64,000 nt of DNA from Roseisalinus antarcticus (GCF_900172355.1 NZ_FWFZ01000021.1:1-64000), one strand, 5' to 3'. Positions 26,414-35,792 are shown, numbered from the stretch's first letter. The notes: generated from the letters alone by a model not told the origin. Translations and numbers: made by a program.

Positions 26414-26866
26414 GCGCCGGGGCCATCGGACTGGACAAACAGCCCTCCGCAAGGATCAGCCCGCCGACCACCAGTGCCAGCGCCAGGTCCACGACGGCAC
26501 AGGCCCGATAGGGTGAACGACCGGATTGGGCGTCGCCGGCCGTGCTGCCTTCGGTCAGGCCCTGGATCGTCGCGGGGTTGCTGGCGAAGTGATACATCGG
26601 CCCGGCGGTGGCAAAGGTGAGCATGCCGGTGCCGAACCTCATCGAGAACCATGAGAAGTTCGAGAATTCGGGTCGGGCCTCGTCATGCTCCAGCCGCAGC
26701 CGCCCAGCGGCCGGCCAGAGCGCCAGTGCGAAGCAGAGCAGCACGAAGAACGCCATGGCGTAGACACCAGTAGTTGAAGGTCGCCAGGATCACGCTGTTG
26801 ACCGCCCCCAGAACCGCGGCGGCCTGGTCGGGAAAGGCGATGGCCCAGATGATCGGGCCCCATCGG
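26414..26866 (-). pseudogene. Truncated, frameshifted BCCT-family (betaine/choline) transporter
   Basis: The minus strand encodes FPDQAAAVLGAVNSVILATFNYW, then after a one-base insertion near 26768 continues in another frame as VYAMAFFVLLCFALALWP and EFSNFSWFSMRFGTGM...PMYHFASNP. These are the N-terminal signature blocks of BCCT transporters (FSWFAM..G.G, EPMYHF). The frame then collapses after GLTEGSTAGDAQSGRSPYR and the remaining three quarters of a 500-residue transporter are missing. It ends against the cupin gene and begins next to a REP-like hairpin, so insertion or deletion associated with the neighbouring RAYT element is a plausible cause. Confidence 0.75.
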
Positions 26867-26870
26867 GGGC

Positions 26871-26898
26871 GTAGGATGGGTGATTTCACCCATCCTTA
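26871..26898. repeat. REP-like hairpin, left flank of RAYT gene
   Basis: AGGATGGGTGA at 26873-26883 pairs with TCACCCATCCT at 26886-26896 around a two-base loop, preceded by GT and followed by TA. The same stem, shifted by one base, occurs at the 3' end of the transposase gene. It fits the short palindromes recognised by RAYT transposases. Confidence 0.75.
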
Positions 26899-26922
26899 AC
26901 CAGGACAGCGCCACCATGGGTC

Positions 26923-27474
26923 ATGACATCCTACCGCCGCCTGCGCCGTCCCGGGGCAACATATTTCTTCACCGTCATGCTGGCGGATCCCTCGGCCGAT
27001 ACGCTCGTCTCCGGGATCGACCACCTGCGGGCGGCCTGGCAGATCACCTGCGCGGAACGGCCCTTCCGGACCGAGGCTGTCGTCGTCCTGCCCGATCATC
27101 TGCACGCGATCTGGACCCTGCCACCGGGTGACGCCGATTTCTCGACCCGGTGGCGCCTCATCAAGAGCCGGTTTAGCCGCCGGATCGGCGGGACCGGCCG
27201 CCGCGGCCGCTCGATGCGGGCCAAGGGCGAGCGCGGGATCTGGCAGCGCCGCTTCTGGGAGCATCTGCTGCGGGACGGGGCCGACCGGAACCTGCACCTG
27301 AACTATTGCTGGTTCGACCCGGTGAACCACGGGCTCGTCCGGCAGGCCGGGGAATGGCCCTGGTCCTCGCTGCACCGGGACCTGCGCAGGGGGTGCGTTC
27401 CGGCGCCGGTCCAGCCGCCGCCGGGCCTGTGCTTCGGGGAGCGGATGGGTGAAGATCACCCATCCTACGGCTGA
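26923..27474 (+). CDS. REP-associated tyrosine transposase (RAYT, Y1 family)
   Basis: A 183-residue Y1-type transposase. The N-terminus RRLRRPGATYFFTVMLADP starts the HUH-fold. VVLPDHLHAIWTLP near residues 47-60 contains the HLH-type metal-binding motif. The C-terminal LNYCWFDPVNHGLV near 127-140 carries the family's catalytic-tyrosine helix (Tyr in LNYC). GIWQRRFWEHLLRD precedes it, as in other RAYTs. These proteins nick single-stranded REP hairpins and are thought to spread or domesticate them. The gene is bracketed by matching REP-like hairpins, the right one inside its last codons. It looks intact. Confidence 0.9.
   Translation: MTSYRRLRRPGATYFFTVMLADPSADTLVSGIDHLRAAWQITCAERPFRTEAVVVLPDHLHAIWTLPPGDADFSTRWRLIKSRFSRRIGGTGRRGRSMRAKGERGIWQRRFWEHLLRDGADRNLHLNYCWFDPVNHGLVRQAGEWPWSSLHRDLRRGCVPAPVQPPPGLCFGERMGEDHPSYG
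27443..27468. repeat. REP-like hairpin, right flank of RAYT gene
   Basis: GGATGGGTGA at 27443-27452 pairs with TCACCCATCC at 27456-27465 across an AGA loop. It overlaps the final codons of the transposase gene and repeats the left-flank stem, in the same sequence sense. Confidence 0.75.
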
Positions 27475-27482
27475 GCCGCGGG

Positions 27483-28172
27483 TCAGACCTTGGAGATGTT
27501 GCGCTTCGGAAAGCTCTGGCCGGTGTTCTCGATCCCGTAGAAGGCGCAGAGCGGGCCCATGTCGTCCATTCGTTCGAGCTGCAGCTCGAGGCAATCCTCG
27601 GGAAACTCCTCGGCCAGCTGCAGGAACCGCGCATAGCGCTGGTTCCAGCTGCGGCGCAGCGCCCGGCGCCGGCCCTTGGGGTCGTCGCGCCATTGGGCGG
27701 CGCGGCTGGCGTAAAGCTCGGGGCGGCCGGTTTCCCAGCGGCGCACGCTGTCGACCCAGGCCTCGTAGTCGCGGTTGATCCAGAGGAACCGTGCCCGGGG
27801 CGCCAGCGCCTTGCGCAGGATCGGATGCAGGTGGTTATGGCCGAAGGGCGCGTCGTGGAACACGTCGTAGGGGGCCAGCGCCCGGGTCAGGCCGCGCAGG
27901 TCGCGGGCCGCCCGGTCGCCGTTCCGGGCGATCCAGTCCCGGGCCGAGGGGGCCTGGTTGGCGGTCCAGTTCAGCGGCCGGAACGCCGGCCGGTAGGTCT
28001 TGAGCAGGTCGCCCCGGTAGGGCATCTCGGCCGAGCCGATCCCCAGGCTGATCAGCGCGTGACCCAGCGAGCTGGTGCCGGTCTTGTAGGGCGAGGCCAC
28101 CACATGGACGACCCGGCTGATCCGGCCGGCCTTCATGTGGCGCCAGCGGGCGGGCAGGGGCAGCGGGATCAT
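27483..28172 (-). CDS. P-loop sulfotransferase-like protein
   Basis: A 229-residue protein with the 5'-phosphosulfate loop ASPYKTGTSSLGHAL near residues 25-40, as in bacterial and eukaryotic sulfotransferases. ARFLWINRDYEAWVDSVRRW near 125-145 matches the 3'-phosphate-binding strand-helix (R...S). The C-terminal ELQLERMDDMGPLCAFYG fits the family's late region. Its ATG overlaps the stop of the upstream DUF4422/GT8 gene (ATGA), so the two are co-translated. It is convergent with the RAYT gene, whose stop is 8 bp away. Target hydroxyl and polymer are unknown. Confidence 0.8.
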   Translation of the reverse strand: MIPLPLPARWRHMKAGRISRVVHVVASPYKTGTSSLGHALISLGIGSAEMPYRGDLLKTYRPAFRPLNWTANQAPSARDWIARNGDRAARDLRGLTRALAPYDVFHDAPFGHNHLHPILRKALAPRARFLWINRDYEAWVDSVRRWETGRPELYASRAAQWRDDPKGRRRALRRSWNQRYARFLQLAEEFPEDCLELQLERMDDMGPLCAFYGIENTGQSFPKRNISKV

Positions 28173-30013
28173 CGTCCACGCCGTCCCGGCGGGCCCAGCC
28201 TGCCCAGCACGCGCATCGCCTTGTAGACCACCGGCCGCAGCCCCGGCGCGCGCAGCAGCAGCGCCCGGCCCGCGTCGCGCACCCGGGCCCGCAGGCGGTC
28301 ACGCCAGGGGCCCGTGGGCTTGCCGACCGCGGCGATCACCTCGGCATAAAACGGCGTGCGGATCAGCGCGGCCCAGTAATGCTCGGCGAAGGGCACGGGG
28401 GCGGCGTTCCAGGGTTTGTAATCGCCCGCGGCGTAATGGATCACCAGCGGGTCGCGCTTGGCCGCCAGCGCCGCCCGCTGCCCCGCCAGCGGCACCCGGC
28501 CATAGCCCGGCGCATCGGTGTTGAAGACATTCATCCGCGCCGGCAGCGGCAGGTAGCTGTCCTTGAAATGGGCGTTCAGGATGTCCTGGTCGCGGAACAG
28601 GTACTTGCCCTCGCCGGCCCGCGCCATCAGCGCCCGCCCGGTCGCCGCCACATCCATCGCCGCGAAGTCGAACAGGATCAGCCCGGCGTTGAAATAGACC
28701 CTGATATGGCGATCCTCGAGCCCCAGCCGCGTCCGCTGATACACCCCGAGGTCGGGCACGTCGGGGTCGATCGTGGGCGTGGGCCCGGTCAGCGTGCGGG
28801 TCATGATCCAGTCCGGCACGGCGGCGATCTGCGCACCGCCCATGTCGGTGTCGAAGATCTCGGCCACGTCGCCGCAGGCGATCATGTCCACATCCAGGTA
28901 GAGCAGCCGGTCCAGCGTCGGCAGCAGGTCGAACAGCAGGAACCGGTTGTAGGTCGCGTTCGACGGCGCCCGGCTTTTCGACCGGTAGGCCCCGGAAAAG
29001 CGGTTGCCGGCCGGAATCTCGTGCAGATGCACGTTGTCGGCCCCCGCGATCATCCCGCGCAGAAGCTCCAGCGCGTAATCGTCCACGTCGGAATGCAGGA
29101 AGAACAGGTTATAGACCCTGTCCCGGCTCATATGGTCGATCACCGAGCGCAGCATCGCCGCCGCGTGGGGCACATAGGCCCGGTCGGCGGAGAAGGCGAT
29201 ATTGACGTGCTCGGGCCCGTTCAGGCTGTCGTCGGAGATATAGGGCAGCACCAGCGCCTGGCCGATGTTGAGGATATGCACCTCGTGGATCCGGCGCGCG
29301 GGCTCCTCGGTGCGCAGGCGGTGCAGGAACACGGTGAACAGCCGCTCGGCCACGAAGCCCAGATAGCGCGACTGGTAGGCGTTGTAATCGGTGCGGTCGA
29401 TGTCCGACGCCTCGAGCCGCTCGAGCACCGGGAACAGGAACGCGCAGTAGCGCTCGAACAGGTCGCGCCGCATGAGGCCCATGTTGCCCAGCCGGATCTC
29501 GTGGCCCGCGGCCACCGCGTCGAAGGCGGGCAGGTAGTCGGGGTGATCCTCGGCCAGGATCGCGCGGGTGCGGTCGAAATCGCCCGGCGCGTGGCCGTTG
29601 AGGTAATTCTCGCGCACGGTGGCGCCCATCCGGTGCGCCTTGGGGACCACCACGTCGATGTCGGGATTGGCGTCCAGCCAGGCCTCGGTCGCGTCCAGCC
29701 AGTCGGGGATGCGCAGCTCGCCCAGGAAAAGCTCGGCGGTGGGGCCGTGGTGGTCTTGGGCGAAATCCAGCACCCGGCGGTAATGCAGCAGGCCCAGGTG
29801 CGTGCTGTCTTTGTCGTTCTTCCAGGCCCACCACAGGGCGGTCAGCTCGCAATAGGCGGCGTTGCGGTCCGAGATGTTGTCGCCGGTGTCGTCGCCGATC
29901 ATGTCGGGCAGCGGGGCCTTCGCCCCGGCCGCGCCCACGTGGATCGGCCGGACCGACCGGCTGGACAGGCGGGGCGCGGGCTTGTGATAGGCGCTGTAGA
30001 GTGTGGCCTGCAC
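28169..30013 (-). CDS. Bifunctional glycosyltransferase: DUF4422 domain plus GT8 domain
   Basis: A 614-residue fusion. The N-terminal half is a DUF4422 glycosyltransferase-like domain: TLYSAYHKPAPRL at the start, then GDDTGDNISDRNAAYCELTALWWAW and HLGLLHYRRVLDF. The second half is GT8: NIAFSADRAYVPHAAAML near residue 270, RLLYLDVDMIACGDVAEIF (DxD motif) near 370 and FNAGLILFD near 440. A final HYAAGDYKPWN segment matches the GT8 end. The start is GTG at 30013, with GGAG 8-9 bases upstream and the first residue at the domain edge; the frame extends further without a better site. It is divergent from the GT2 gene at 30205. Confidence 0.85.
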   Translation of the reverse strand: MQATLYSAYHKPAPRLSSRSVRPIHVGAAGAKAPLPDMIGDDTGDNISDRNAAYCELTALWWAWKNDKDSTHLGLLHYRRVLDFAQDHHGPTAELFLGELRIPDWLDATEAWLDANPDIDVVVPKAHRMGATVRENYLNGHAPGDFDRTRAILAEDHPDYLPAFDAVAAGHEIRLGNMGLMRRDLFERYCAFLFPVLERLEASDIDRTDYNAYQSRYLGFVAERLFTVFLHRLRTEEPARRIHEVHILNIGQALVLPYISDDSLNGPEHVNIAFSADRAYVPHAAAMLRSVIDHMSRDRVYNLFFLHSDVDDYALELLRGMIAGADNVHLHEIPAGNRFSGAYRSKSRAPSNATYNRFLLFDLLPTLDRLLYLDVDMIACGDVAEIFDTDMGGAQIAAVPDWIMTRTLTGPTPTIDPDVPDLGVYQRTRLGLEDRHIRVYFNAGLILFDFAAMDVAATGRALMARAGEGKYLFRDQDILNAHFKDSYLPLPARMNVFNTDAPGYGRVPLAGQRAALAAKRDPLVIHYAAGDYKPWNAAPVPFAEHYWAALIRTPFYAEVIAAVGKPTGPWRDRLRARVRDAGRALLLRAPGLRPVVYKAMRVLGRLGPPGRRGR

Positions 30014-30204
30014 GCGCGGTCTCCGGGCTGGGCTGTCTGGCTGACGATCGCGGGACGGGCTAGCCCCGGGGGGCGGGCTTGTCAACGAAACGCGGGGCGC
30101 GGAAACCCGCCGTTCGGCTTGCCGCCCGGGCCGAACTGGGCAACAAGCGATCAAGCCGGCATGGTGTTGTTTCAGCCGGGGCCGACAGGGTACCAGCGGG
30201 GCAT

Positions 30205-31131
30205 ATGGAACATCTTCGGATCTTGATGTGCACATATAACGGGGCCGCGTGGCTGCCCGACCAGCTGGAATCCTTCCTGGCGCAGACCCGGGACGACTGG
30301 ACGCTCTGGGTCAGCGACGATGGCTCCACCGACGACACCGCCGGGATCCTGGACCGGTTCGACCGCGACAACCCCGGCCGGCTGGAGCGGCGGCTGACGG
30401 GGCCGGGGCGGGGAAGTGCGGCGAATTACCTGCAGATGCTGGCCCATCCCGACCTTGCGGGCAGCTATGTCGCGCTGTCGGACCAGGACGATGTCTGGCG
30501 GCCGGAAAAGCTGGCCCGCGCGATGGCGGTGCTGACCGGGGTGCCCGAGGCCGACGACGGCCGCCCGCGCGCCTATGCCGCGGCCTATTACATCACCGAC
30601 CGGCACCTGCTGGGCCAGCGGCCCTCGGCGCCCTGGCTGCAGGGGCCCTCGCTGGGCAACGCGCTGGTGCAGAACATCATGTCGGGGCACACCACGGTGC
30701 TGAATCCGGCCGCGCTTGATCTGGTGCGGCGGGCAGGCGCCCCCGAGATCGACCATCACGACTGGTGGATCTACCTGCTGATGGCGGGCACCGGCGCCGA
30801 CATCCACATCGACCCCGAGCCCATGGTGCTTTACCGCCAGCATGCCGACAGCGTCTTCGGCGCCCGCCAGGGCAAGCGGGCGCTGGCGCGGCGGCTGCGC
30901 AACATGTCCGGCGGGACCTATGCCGGCTGGATCAAGGCCAACGTGGCCGCGCTCGAGACGGTGGATGCCATGCTGACACCCGAGGCGCGCCGGACCCTGG
31001 CGGCCTGGCGCACGATCCCCCGGCACCGTGGCCCCCGGCGCATGGCCGCGTTCCGCGCCCTCGGAATCCATCGGCAAAGCCACGCCGAGACAATGGTGCT
31101 CAATCTCGCATCCCGGCTTGGCTGGGCCTGA
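30205..31131 (+). CDS. Glycosyltransferase family 2 (rhamnosyltransferase-like)
   Basis: A 308-residue GT-A enzyme. ILMCTYNGAAWLPDQLES and VSDDGSTDDTAGI form the donor-binding start, and ALSDQDDVWRPEKL near residue 95 holds the DQDD acidic motif typical of rhamnosyl- and related transferases. HDWWIYLLMAGTG near 190 and MVLYRQHADSV near 215 are the usual C-terminal blocks. The ATG at 30205 directly follows AGCGGGG and places the motif at residue 5-10; upstream frame extension lacks any domain. A 190-bp gap to the divergent GTG at 30013 likely contains promoters for both. Confidence 0.88.
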   Translation: MEHLRILMCTYNGAAWLPDQLESFLAQTRDDWTLWVSDDGSTDDTAGILDRFDRDNPGRLERRLTGPGRGSAANYLQMLAHPDLAGSYVALSDQDDVWRPEKLARAMAVLTGVPEADDGRPRAYAAAYYITDRHLLGQRPSAPWLQGPSLGNALVQNIMSGHTTVLNPAALDLVRRAGAPEIDHHDWWIYLLMAGTGADIHIDPEPMVLYRQHADSVFGARQGKRALARRLRNMSGGTYAGWIKANVAALETVDAMLTPEARRTLAAWRTIPRHRGPRRMAAFRALGIHRQSHAETMVLNLASRLGWA

Positions 31132-31174
31132 AGATTTCCGTAGAACCTATGCCATGCGCTTGGGGGAGTATGCT

Positions 31175-33853
31175 TTGACGAGAACCAGGGGCAGTCTTTC
31201 GGACAGACGGCGGCGGCGACAGATGCGCCGATGGCCCGACCCGTTCGCGGGCCTGCACCGGTTGCGCAGCCTCTTTGCCTATTACGTGGTCCATCACCTG
31301 CAGATCGTGCTGGCGCCGCAGAAGCTGATGACCGGGGGCGGCGCCACCCTGGGCTATATCGAGGATATCCGCGTGGCCCGGGGCCGGGTGCAGGTGCGCG
31401 GCTGGTGCCTGGCCAACCGGGTCAGCCTGCGGATCGGCGATCATGTCCACATGCTGCGCCCCACGATCGAGCGCAACGACGTGGCCGATGCCCTGCACTG
31501 CGAGCCCAATGTGGGGTTCGAGAGCAGCCTGCCCGCCGGGCCCGGCATGCTCGTGATCACCGCCGGGCACGAGGCGGCGCAGGGCGGCGACGTGGTGCGC
31601 GTCGAGACCCGGCTGCCGGGGCCGCGGCGGCTCGCCTGGGCGCGGCTGCGGCTCTGGGGGCCGTTCCTGGCCACCCTTCTGCGCCTGGCGCCGATGATCG
31701 TGACCGGCGCCCGGCGCGACGATCCGCTGCTGCGCCAGCGGGTGAAGACCGCGCTCGGCCTCGACCGGCTGGGCGGGGCCGGCGGCGGAGAGATCATGCC
31801 CCAGGCCCTGCGCAGGCCGGGCAAGGGGCGCGAGCCCGACCCGCCCGCGGCGGCGGGGTCGGCCACTCTGGTGATGCCGGTCCACAACGCCTACGACGTG
31901 CTGCCCGAGGCGCTGGAGCGGATCCGCAAGCATACCGGGGGGCACTGGCGGATGATCCTGGTCGAGGATGCCTCGACCGACGACCGCGTCCGGCCCTTCC
32001 TGCGGGACTGGGCCCGGGCGGCGCGGGCCGGGGGCGCCGAGGTGACCCTGATCGAGGCCCCGGACAACCGCGGCTTCGTCGCCAGCGCCAATACCGGGCT
32101 GGAGGCCGCCGCCGCCCATCCCGACCCGGTCGTGTTGCTGAACTCGGACGCGCTGGTGCCGGCGGGCTGGCTGGAGCGGCTGCTGGCGCCGATGCGGGCC
32201 GACCCCCGGGTGGCCTCGGTCACGCCGATGTCGAACGATGCCGAGATCTTCTCGGCCCCCGCCATCTGCGACCCGCTGCCGCTGGCGCCCGGCCAGGCCG
32301 ACGCGATCGACGCGGTTGCCGCCCGGCTGATCGCACCGGGGGCCGGGGCCGGGATCGACGCGCCCACCGGCGTGGGCTTCTGCATGGCGCTCTCGCCGGA
32401 GTTCCTGTCCCGGGTGCCGCAGTTCGACACCGCCTTCGGCCGGGGCTACGGCGAAGAGGTCGACTGGTGCCGCCGCACGGCCGCCATGGGCGGGCGCCAC
32501 GTGGCCGCGGCCAACCTCTTTGTCGAGCATCGCGGCGGGCAGAGCTTCGGGTCGGAGGAAAAGCGCGGCCGCCAGCGCGAGAACGGGGCGCTGATCTCGC
32601 GCCGCTATCCGGGCTACGACGCCAGGGTGCAGGAGTTCATCCAGGGCGATCCGCTGCTGACCCCGCGGCTGGTGCTGGCGCTGGCGAGCCTCGACACCCT
32701 GCCCGGCGGCCCCGGGATCCCGGTCTATATCGCCCATTCCATGGGTGGCGGCGCCGAAAGCTGGCTGCAGGAGCGGATCGCGGCGGGCTTTCCCCGCGCC
32801 GCGGTGGTGCTGCGCATGGGCGGCATCCGGCGCTGCCGCATCGAGGTCGAGACCGCGGCGGGCTGCACCATGGGCTCCACCGACGACCTGGACCTGGTCG
32901 CCCGGCTGATCGCGCTGCTGTCCCGGCGGCGGATCGTCTATTCCTGCGCCGTGGGCGACCCCGATCCGGTGGCGATCCCGGATTTCCTGCTGACCCTGGC
33001 CGCGGGCCTGCCGCTGGAGATCCTGTTCCACGATTTCCTCGCGGTCAGCCCGTCCTATACCCTGCTCGACAGCGACGGGGTCTACCGCGACCCGCCCGTC
33101 GCCCCGAACGACAACCCCGCCCATGCCAGCCGGCGCCCCGATGGCAGCACCGTCGACCTTGCCCGCTGGCAGCAGGCCTGGGGCCGGGCGATGATCGCCG
33201 CCGACCGCGTGATCTTGTTCTCCGAGAGCAGCCGCGAGATCCTCGAGACGGTTTATCCGGCGGCGCGCGAGGCCTTCGTCGTGACCCCGCACGAGCTGAC
33301 CCACACCCTGCCGCCCCTGGTCCGGCACCGGGCCGACCCGGGCGGGCGCGAGCGGGTGATCGGCGTGCTGGGCAACATCGGTCCGCAGAAGGGGGCGGGG
33401 GTGGTGCAGGCCCTGTCGCGCCGGCTGAATGGCACCGGCCGGGCCCGCGGCAAGCTGGTGCTTCTGGGCCGGATCGACCCGGCGTTCCAGCTGGCCGCCT
33501 CGGCGCGGATCCACGGCCCTTACGAGCATGGCGACCTGCCGGCGCTGGTCGTGCGCTACGGCATCACCTGCTGGCTGATCCCCTCGATCTGGCCCGAGAC
33601 GTTCTCCTATACCACCCACGAATGCCTGGCGACCGGCCTGCCGGTGCTGGCCTTCAACATCGGCGCCCAGGGCGAGGCGGTGGCCCGTGCGCCGAACGGC
33701 CACCCGGTGCCGCTGTCGCGCAAGCCGGTCCCGCCCGAACGGCTCTGCACCAGAATCCTCAACGTCCTGGAGACGCTGAGCCCCGCAAGCGACCCGCCCG
33801 GAGCCTCTGTGCGCAAACAGCGCCCGCGGCTTCTGAAAGGCCGCATATCATGA
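31175..33853 (+). CDS. Two-domain glycosyltransferase: GT2 followed by GT4-like domain
   Basis: A protein of about 892 residues. After an N-terminal region with a short beta-rich module (about 60-130), a GT2 domain begins near residue 228 with TLVMPVHNAYDVL, VLLNSDALVPAGWLERL and the late GYGEEVDWCRR motif. A GT-B/GT4 domain starts near 520 with IPVYIAHSMGGGAESW and ends with IHGPYEHGDLPALV and WLIPSIWPETFSYTTHECLATGLPV near 790-820. I chose TTG at 31175 because GGGGGAG lies 6 bases upstream; an ATG at 31154 is the alternative. The next gene overlaps its stop. Confidence 0.84.
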   Translation: MTRTRGSLSDRRRRRQMRRWPDPFAGLHRLRSLFAYYVVHHLQIVLAPQKLMTGGGATLGYIEDIRVARGRVQVRGWCLANRVSLRIGDHVHMLRPTIERNDVADALHCEPNVGFESSLPAGPGMLVITAGHEAAQGGDVVRVETRLPGPRRLAWARLRLWGPFLATLLRLAPMIVTGARRDDPLLRQRVKTALGLDRLGGAGGGEIMPQALRRPGKGREPDPPAAAGSATLVMPVHNAYDVLPEALERIRKHTGGHWRMILVEDASTDDRVRPFLRDWARAARAGGAEVTLIEAPDNRGFVASANTGLEAAAAHPDPVVLLNSDALVPAGWLERLLAPMRADPRVASVTPMSNDAEIFSAPAICDPLPLAPGQADAIDAVAARLIAPGAGAGIDAPTGVGFCMALSPEFLSRVPQFDTAFGRGYGEEVDWCRRTAAMGGRHVAAANLFVEHRGGQSFGSEEKRGRQRENGALISRRYPGYDARVQEFIQGDPLLTPRLVLALASLDTLPGGPGIPVYIAHSMGGGAESWLQERIAAGFPRAAVVLRMGGIRRCRIEVETAAGCTMGSTDDLDLVARLIALLSRRRIVYSCAVGDPDPVAIPDFLLTLAAGLPLEILFHDFLAVSPSYTLLDSDGVYRDPPVAPNDNPAHASRRPDGSTVDLARWQQAWGRAMIAADRVILFSESSREILETVYPAAREAFVVTPHELTHTLPPLVRHRADPGGRERVIGVLGNIGPQKGAGVVQALSRRLNGTGRARGKLVLLGRIDPAFQLAASARIHGPYEHGDLPALVVRYGITCWLIPSIWPETFSYTTHECLATGLPVLAFNIGAQGEAVARAPNGHPVPLSRKPVPPERLCTRILNVLETLSPASDPPGASVRKQRPRLLKGRIS

Positions 33854-34692
33854 GTTTGCGAGACATGGGCAAAGGCCTGTTCCACAATCCCGACTTCGAT
33901 CCCGACCGCTTTGCCGCCGACATGGAAAAGCGGGCCGCGGCGCGCACGCTGGGGATCCTGTTCACCCCGCGCTCGGGCTCGTCCTGGCTGACCGACGTGC
34001 TGACCCAGACCCGGCTGTTCGGCAAGCCGCAGGAATGGTTCAACCCCAATTTCATGGGCAATACCCTGAAACGGGTGAACGCCAATTCGCCCCAGGGCTA
34101 TATCGACATGCTGCGCCGCAAGCATAGCCTGGGGAACTTCTTTTCCTTCGAGGTCACGATCTACCAGATGCACCGGGTGTTCGGGAAAGACCCCGGGCTG
34201 ATGGCCTACCTGCCCGAGAAATTTCCGCTGATCTACCTGCGCCGCCAGGACATGGTGCTGCAGGCGGTGTCGCTGGCCAAGGCGGTGCAGACCGACGTGT
34301 TCCACACCGTCAACACCACCCCCGAAGAGATCGCCAGCGCCGAGGCGCGTTTCGAATACGACGGGGACCAGATCCGCCAGTGGCTGGAGCATATCTTCGA
34401 CCAGGAGCGCAAGTGCGAGGCCTTCCTCGCGGACCGGGAGGGCCCGCTGCTGCGCATCACCTACGAGCAGATGATGCGCGCCGGGGCCGAACAGACCGTG
34501 CGCCGCTTCCTGCGCCGCTGGCGGCCGCTGAAGGCCGACGATCCGCTGACCTTCGAGCCGCGCCATGCCAAGATCGGCTCGGCCCGCAACAAGACCTTCG
34601 CCCAGCGGTTCCGCGACGAGAACCCCGGGGTCATGGCCGAGATCGCCGCCTTCCGCGAGGACGTCCGGGCCAGCATCGCCGGAGCGGGATGA
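33850..34692 (+). CDS. Stf0-family sulfotransferase
   Basis: A 280-residue Stf0-like enzyme. GILFTPRSGSSWLTDVL near residues 35-51 is the PAPS-binding loop, and the following PQEWFNPNFM segment is a family hallmark (Stf0 enzymes have a conserved EWF after the loop). IYLRRQDMVLQAVSLAKAVQT near 122-142 is the 3'-phosphate-binding region, and LRITYEQMM lies near 198. Stf0 in mycobacteria sulfates trehalose; here a sugar of the polymer or its lipid-linked precursor is more likely. ATGA overlaps couple it to both neighbours. Confidence 0.9.
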   Translation: MSLRDMGKGLFHNPDFDPDRFAADMEKRAAARTLGILFTPRSGSSWLTDVLTQTRLFGKPQEWFNPNFMGNTLKRVNANSPQGYIDMLRRKHSLGNFFSFEVTIYQMHRVFGKDPGLMAYLPEKFPLIYLRRQDMVLQAVSLAKAVQTDVFHTVNTTPEEIASAEARFEYDGDQIRQWLEHIFDQERKCEAFLADREGPLLRITYEQMMRAGAEQTVRRFLRRWRPLKADDPLTFEPRHAKIGSARNKTFAQRFRDENPGVMAEIAAFREDVRASIAGAG

Positions 34693-35615
34693 CCCGAATC
34701 GTCCTCCATATCGGGATGAACAAGACCGGCTCGACCGCGATCCAGTCGTTCTTTCTGGACAACGCGGCGGCGCTGGGGCGGCAGGGGGTGCTCTATCCCG
34801 AAACCGGGCGCGGCCGGTTCCGCCAGCACCTGGAGCTTGCCCGCGCGCTGGGGTTCGACCTGGGCGGCCGGCCCGCGCCCGAAACCGGCCCCGAGGCCCT
34901 GCGCCGCGCCCTCGATGCCGAGATCGCCCGCGCCGGGGCGGATCTGGTCGTGCTCAGTTCCGAGAATTTCAGCCGGCGCCGGGATCCCGCCCGGGTGGCG
35001 GCGTTCTTTGCCGGCCATGACGTGAGGATCCTGGTCTATGTCCGGCGGCACGACGACTGGTGGGCCTCGCGCTATGCCCAGGCGGTGCAGATGGTGACCA
35101 ACCCGCCCTGGGATCCCGGCTTCGTCGCCTATTGGGAGCACGAGCGCAAACGCCCCGGCCTGCACCAATCCTACCGCGGGATGCTGGAGAGCTGGGCCGG
35201 GGCCTTCGGCCATGATGCCCTCGTGGTGCGCCCCTACGAGCCCGCCCAGATGTCGCCGGACCTGGTGTCGGACATGCTGGCGGCGATCGGGGCCGGGCCG
35301 GGGGTGCGCGGCCTGCACGGTGGCGATGTCTGGCACAACCGGTCGCTTTCGGCCGAGGGGCTGGCCGAGATCGACGCGATCCAGCGCAGCAGGGCGCCCG
35401 GGCCGCTGCGCCAGAAACGGATCCGCGCCGCCGTCGACCGCGATGCCGGACGGGCCGGCGGGCTGCGCGGGGCGGCGATGATCCCGCCGGATCTGCGCTG
35501 GCGGATGGTGGCCGAGAACCTCGACGATTACGCCCATATCGCCCGCCATCACCTGGGCCGCGCCGACGGCCGGCTGTTCATGGCCCCGCTGCCCGACCGG
35601 GAGCATCCGCCATGA
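34689..35615 (+). CDS. Sulfotransferase-like protein
   Basis: A 308-residue P-loop protein. VLHIGMNKTGSTAIQSFF at residues 5-22 is the putative PAPS loop, followed by GVLYPETGRG. ILVYVRRHDDWWASRYAQAVQ near 115-135 supplies the arginine and serine of the 3'-phosphate site. VVRPYEP near 180 resembles the later family block. The same layout is seen in the products at 35793 and in the broken gene at 22930. The ATG overlaps the previous stop. A very strong hairpin at 35616-35665 directly follows the stop and probably ends this operon. Confidence 0.78.
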   Translation: MTRIVLHIGMNKTGSTAIQSFFLDNAAALGRQGVLYPETGRGRFRQHLELARALGFDLGGRPAPETGPEALRRALDAEIARAGADLVVLSSENFSRRRDPARVAAFFAGHDVRILVYVRRHDDWWASRYAQAVQMVTNPPWDPGFVAYWEHERKRPGLHQSYRGMLESWAGAFGHDALVVRPYEPAQMSPDLVSDMLAAIGAGPGVRGLHGGDVWHNRSLSAEGLAEIDAIQRSRAPGPLRQKRIRAAVDRDAGRAGGLRGAAMIPPDLRWRMVAENLDDYAHIARHHLGRADGRLFMAPLPDREHPP

Positions 35616-35665
35616 GGCCCCCGCGGGTGTGACCTTGTCGCCTCAACGTCACACCCGCGGGGGCC
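35616..35665. terminator. 18-bp-stem hairpin at the end of the 30205-35615 operon
   Basis: The arm at 35616-35633 is perfectly complementary to 35648-35665 with a 14-base loop, starting one base after the stop codon. A TTGAT follows rather than a T-run. The long perfect GC-rich stem makes transcription termination or mRNA 3'-end protection likely. Confidence 0.65.
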
Positions 35666-35792
35666 TTGATCGCACAATCGGGGGGTGGACCCCCGGGCTC
35701 TTTGACTTGTATCGCTCTGCGAACCAAGGATCGGGCGATCGCTTCTCCGCAAACACCGCAACGACCGCAAAAACGGACTGAGTACACCTTAC

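Noticed and set aside
27693-30226. Plus-strand frames antisense to the DUF4422/GT8 and sulfotransferase genes
   Set aside because: Low-complexity translations with no motifs, opposite to two well-supported genes.
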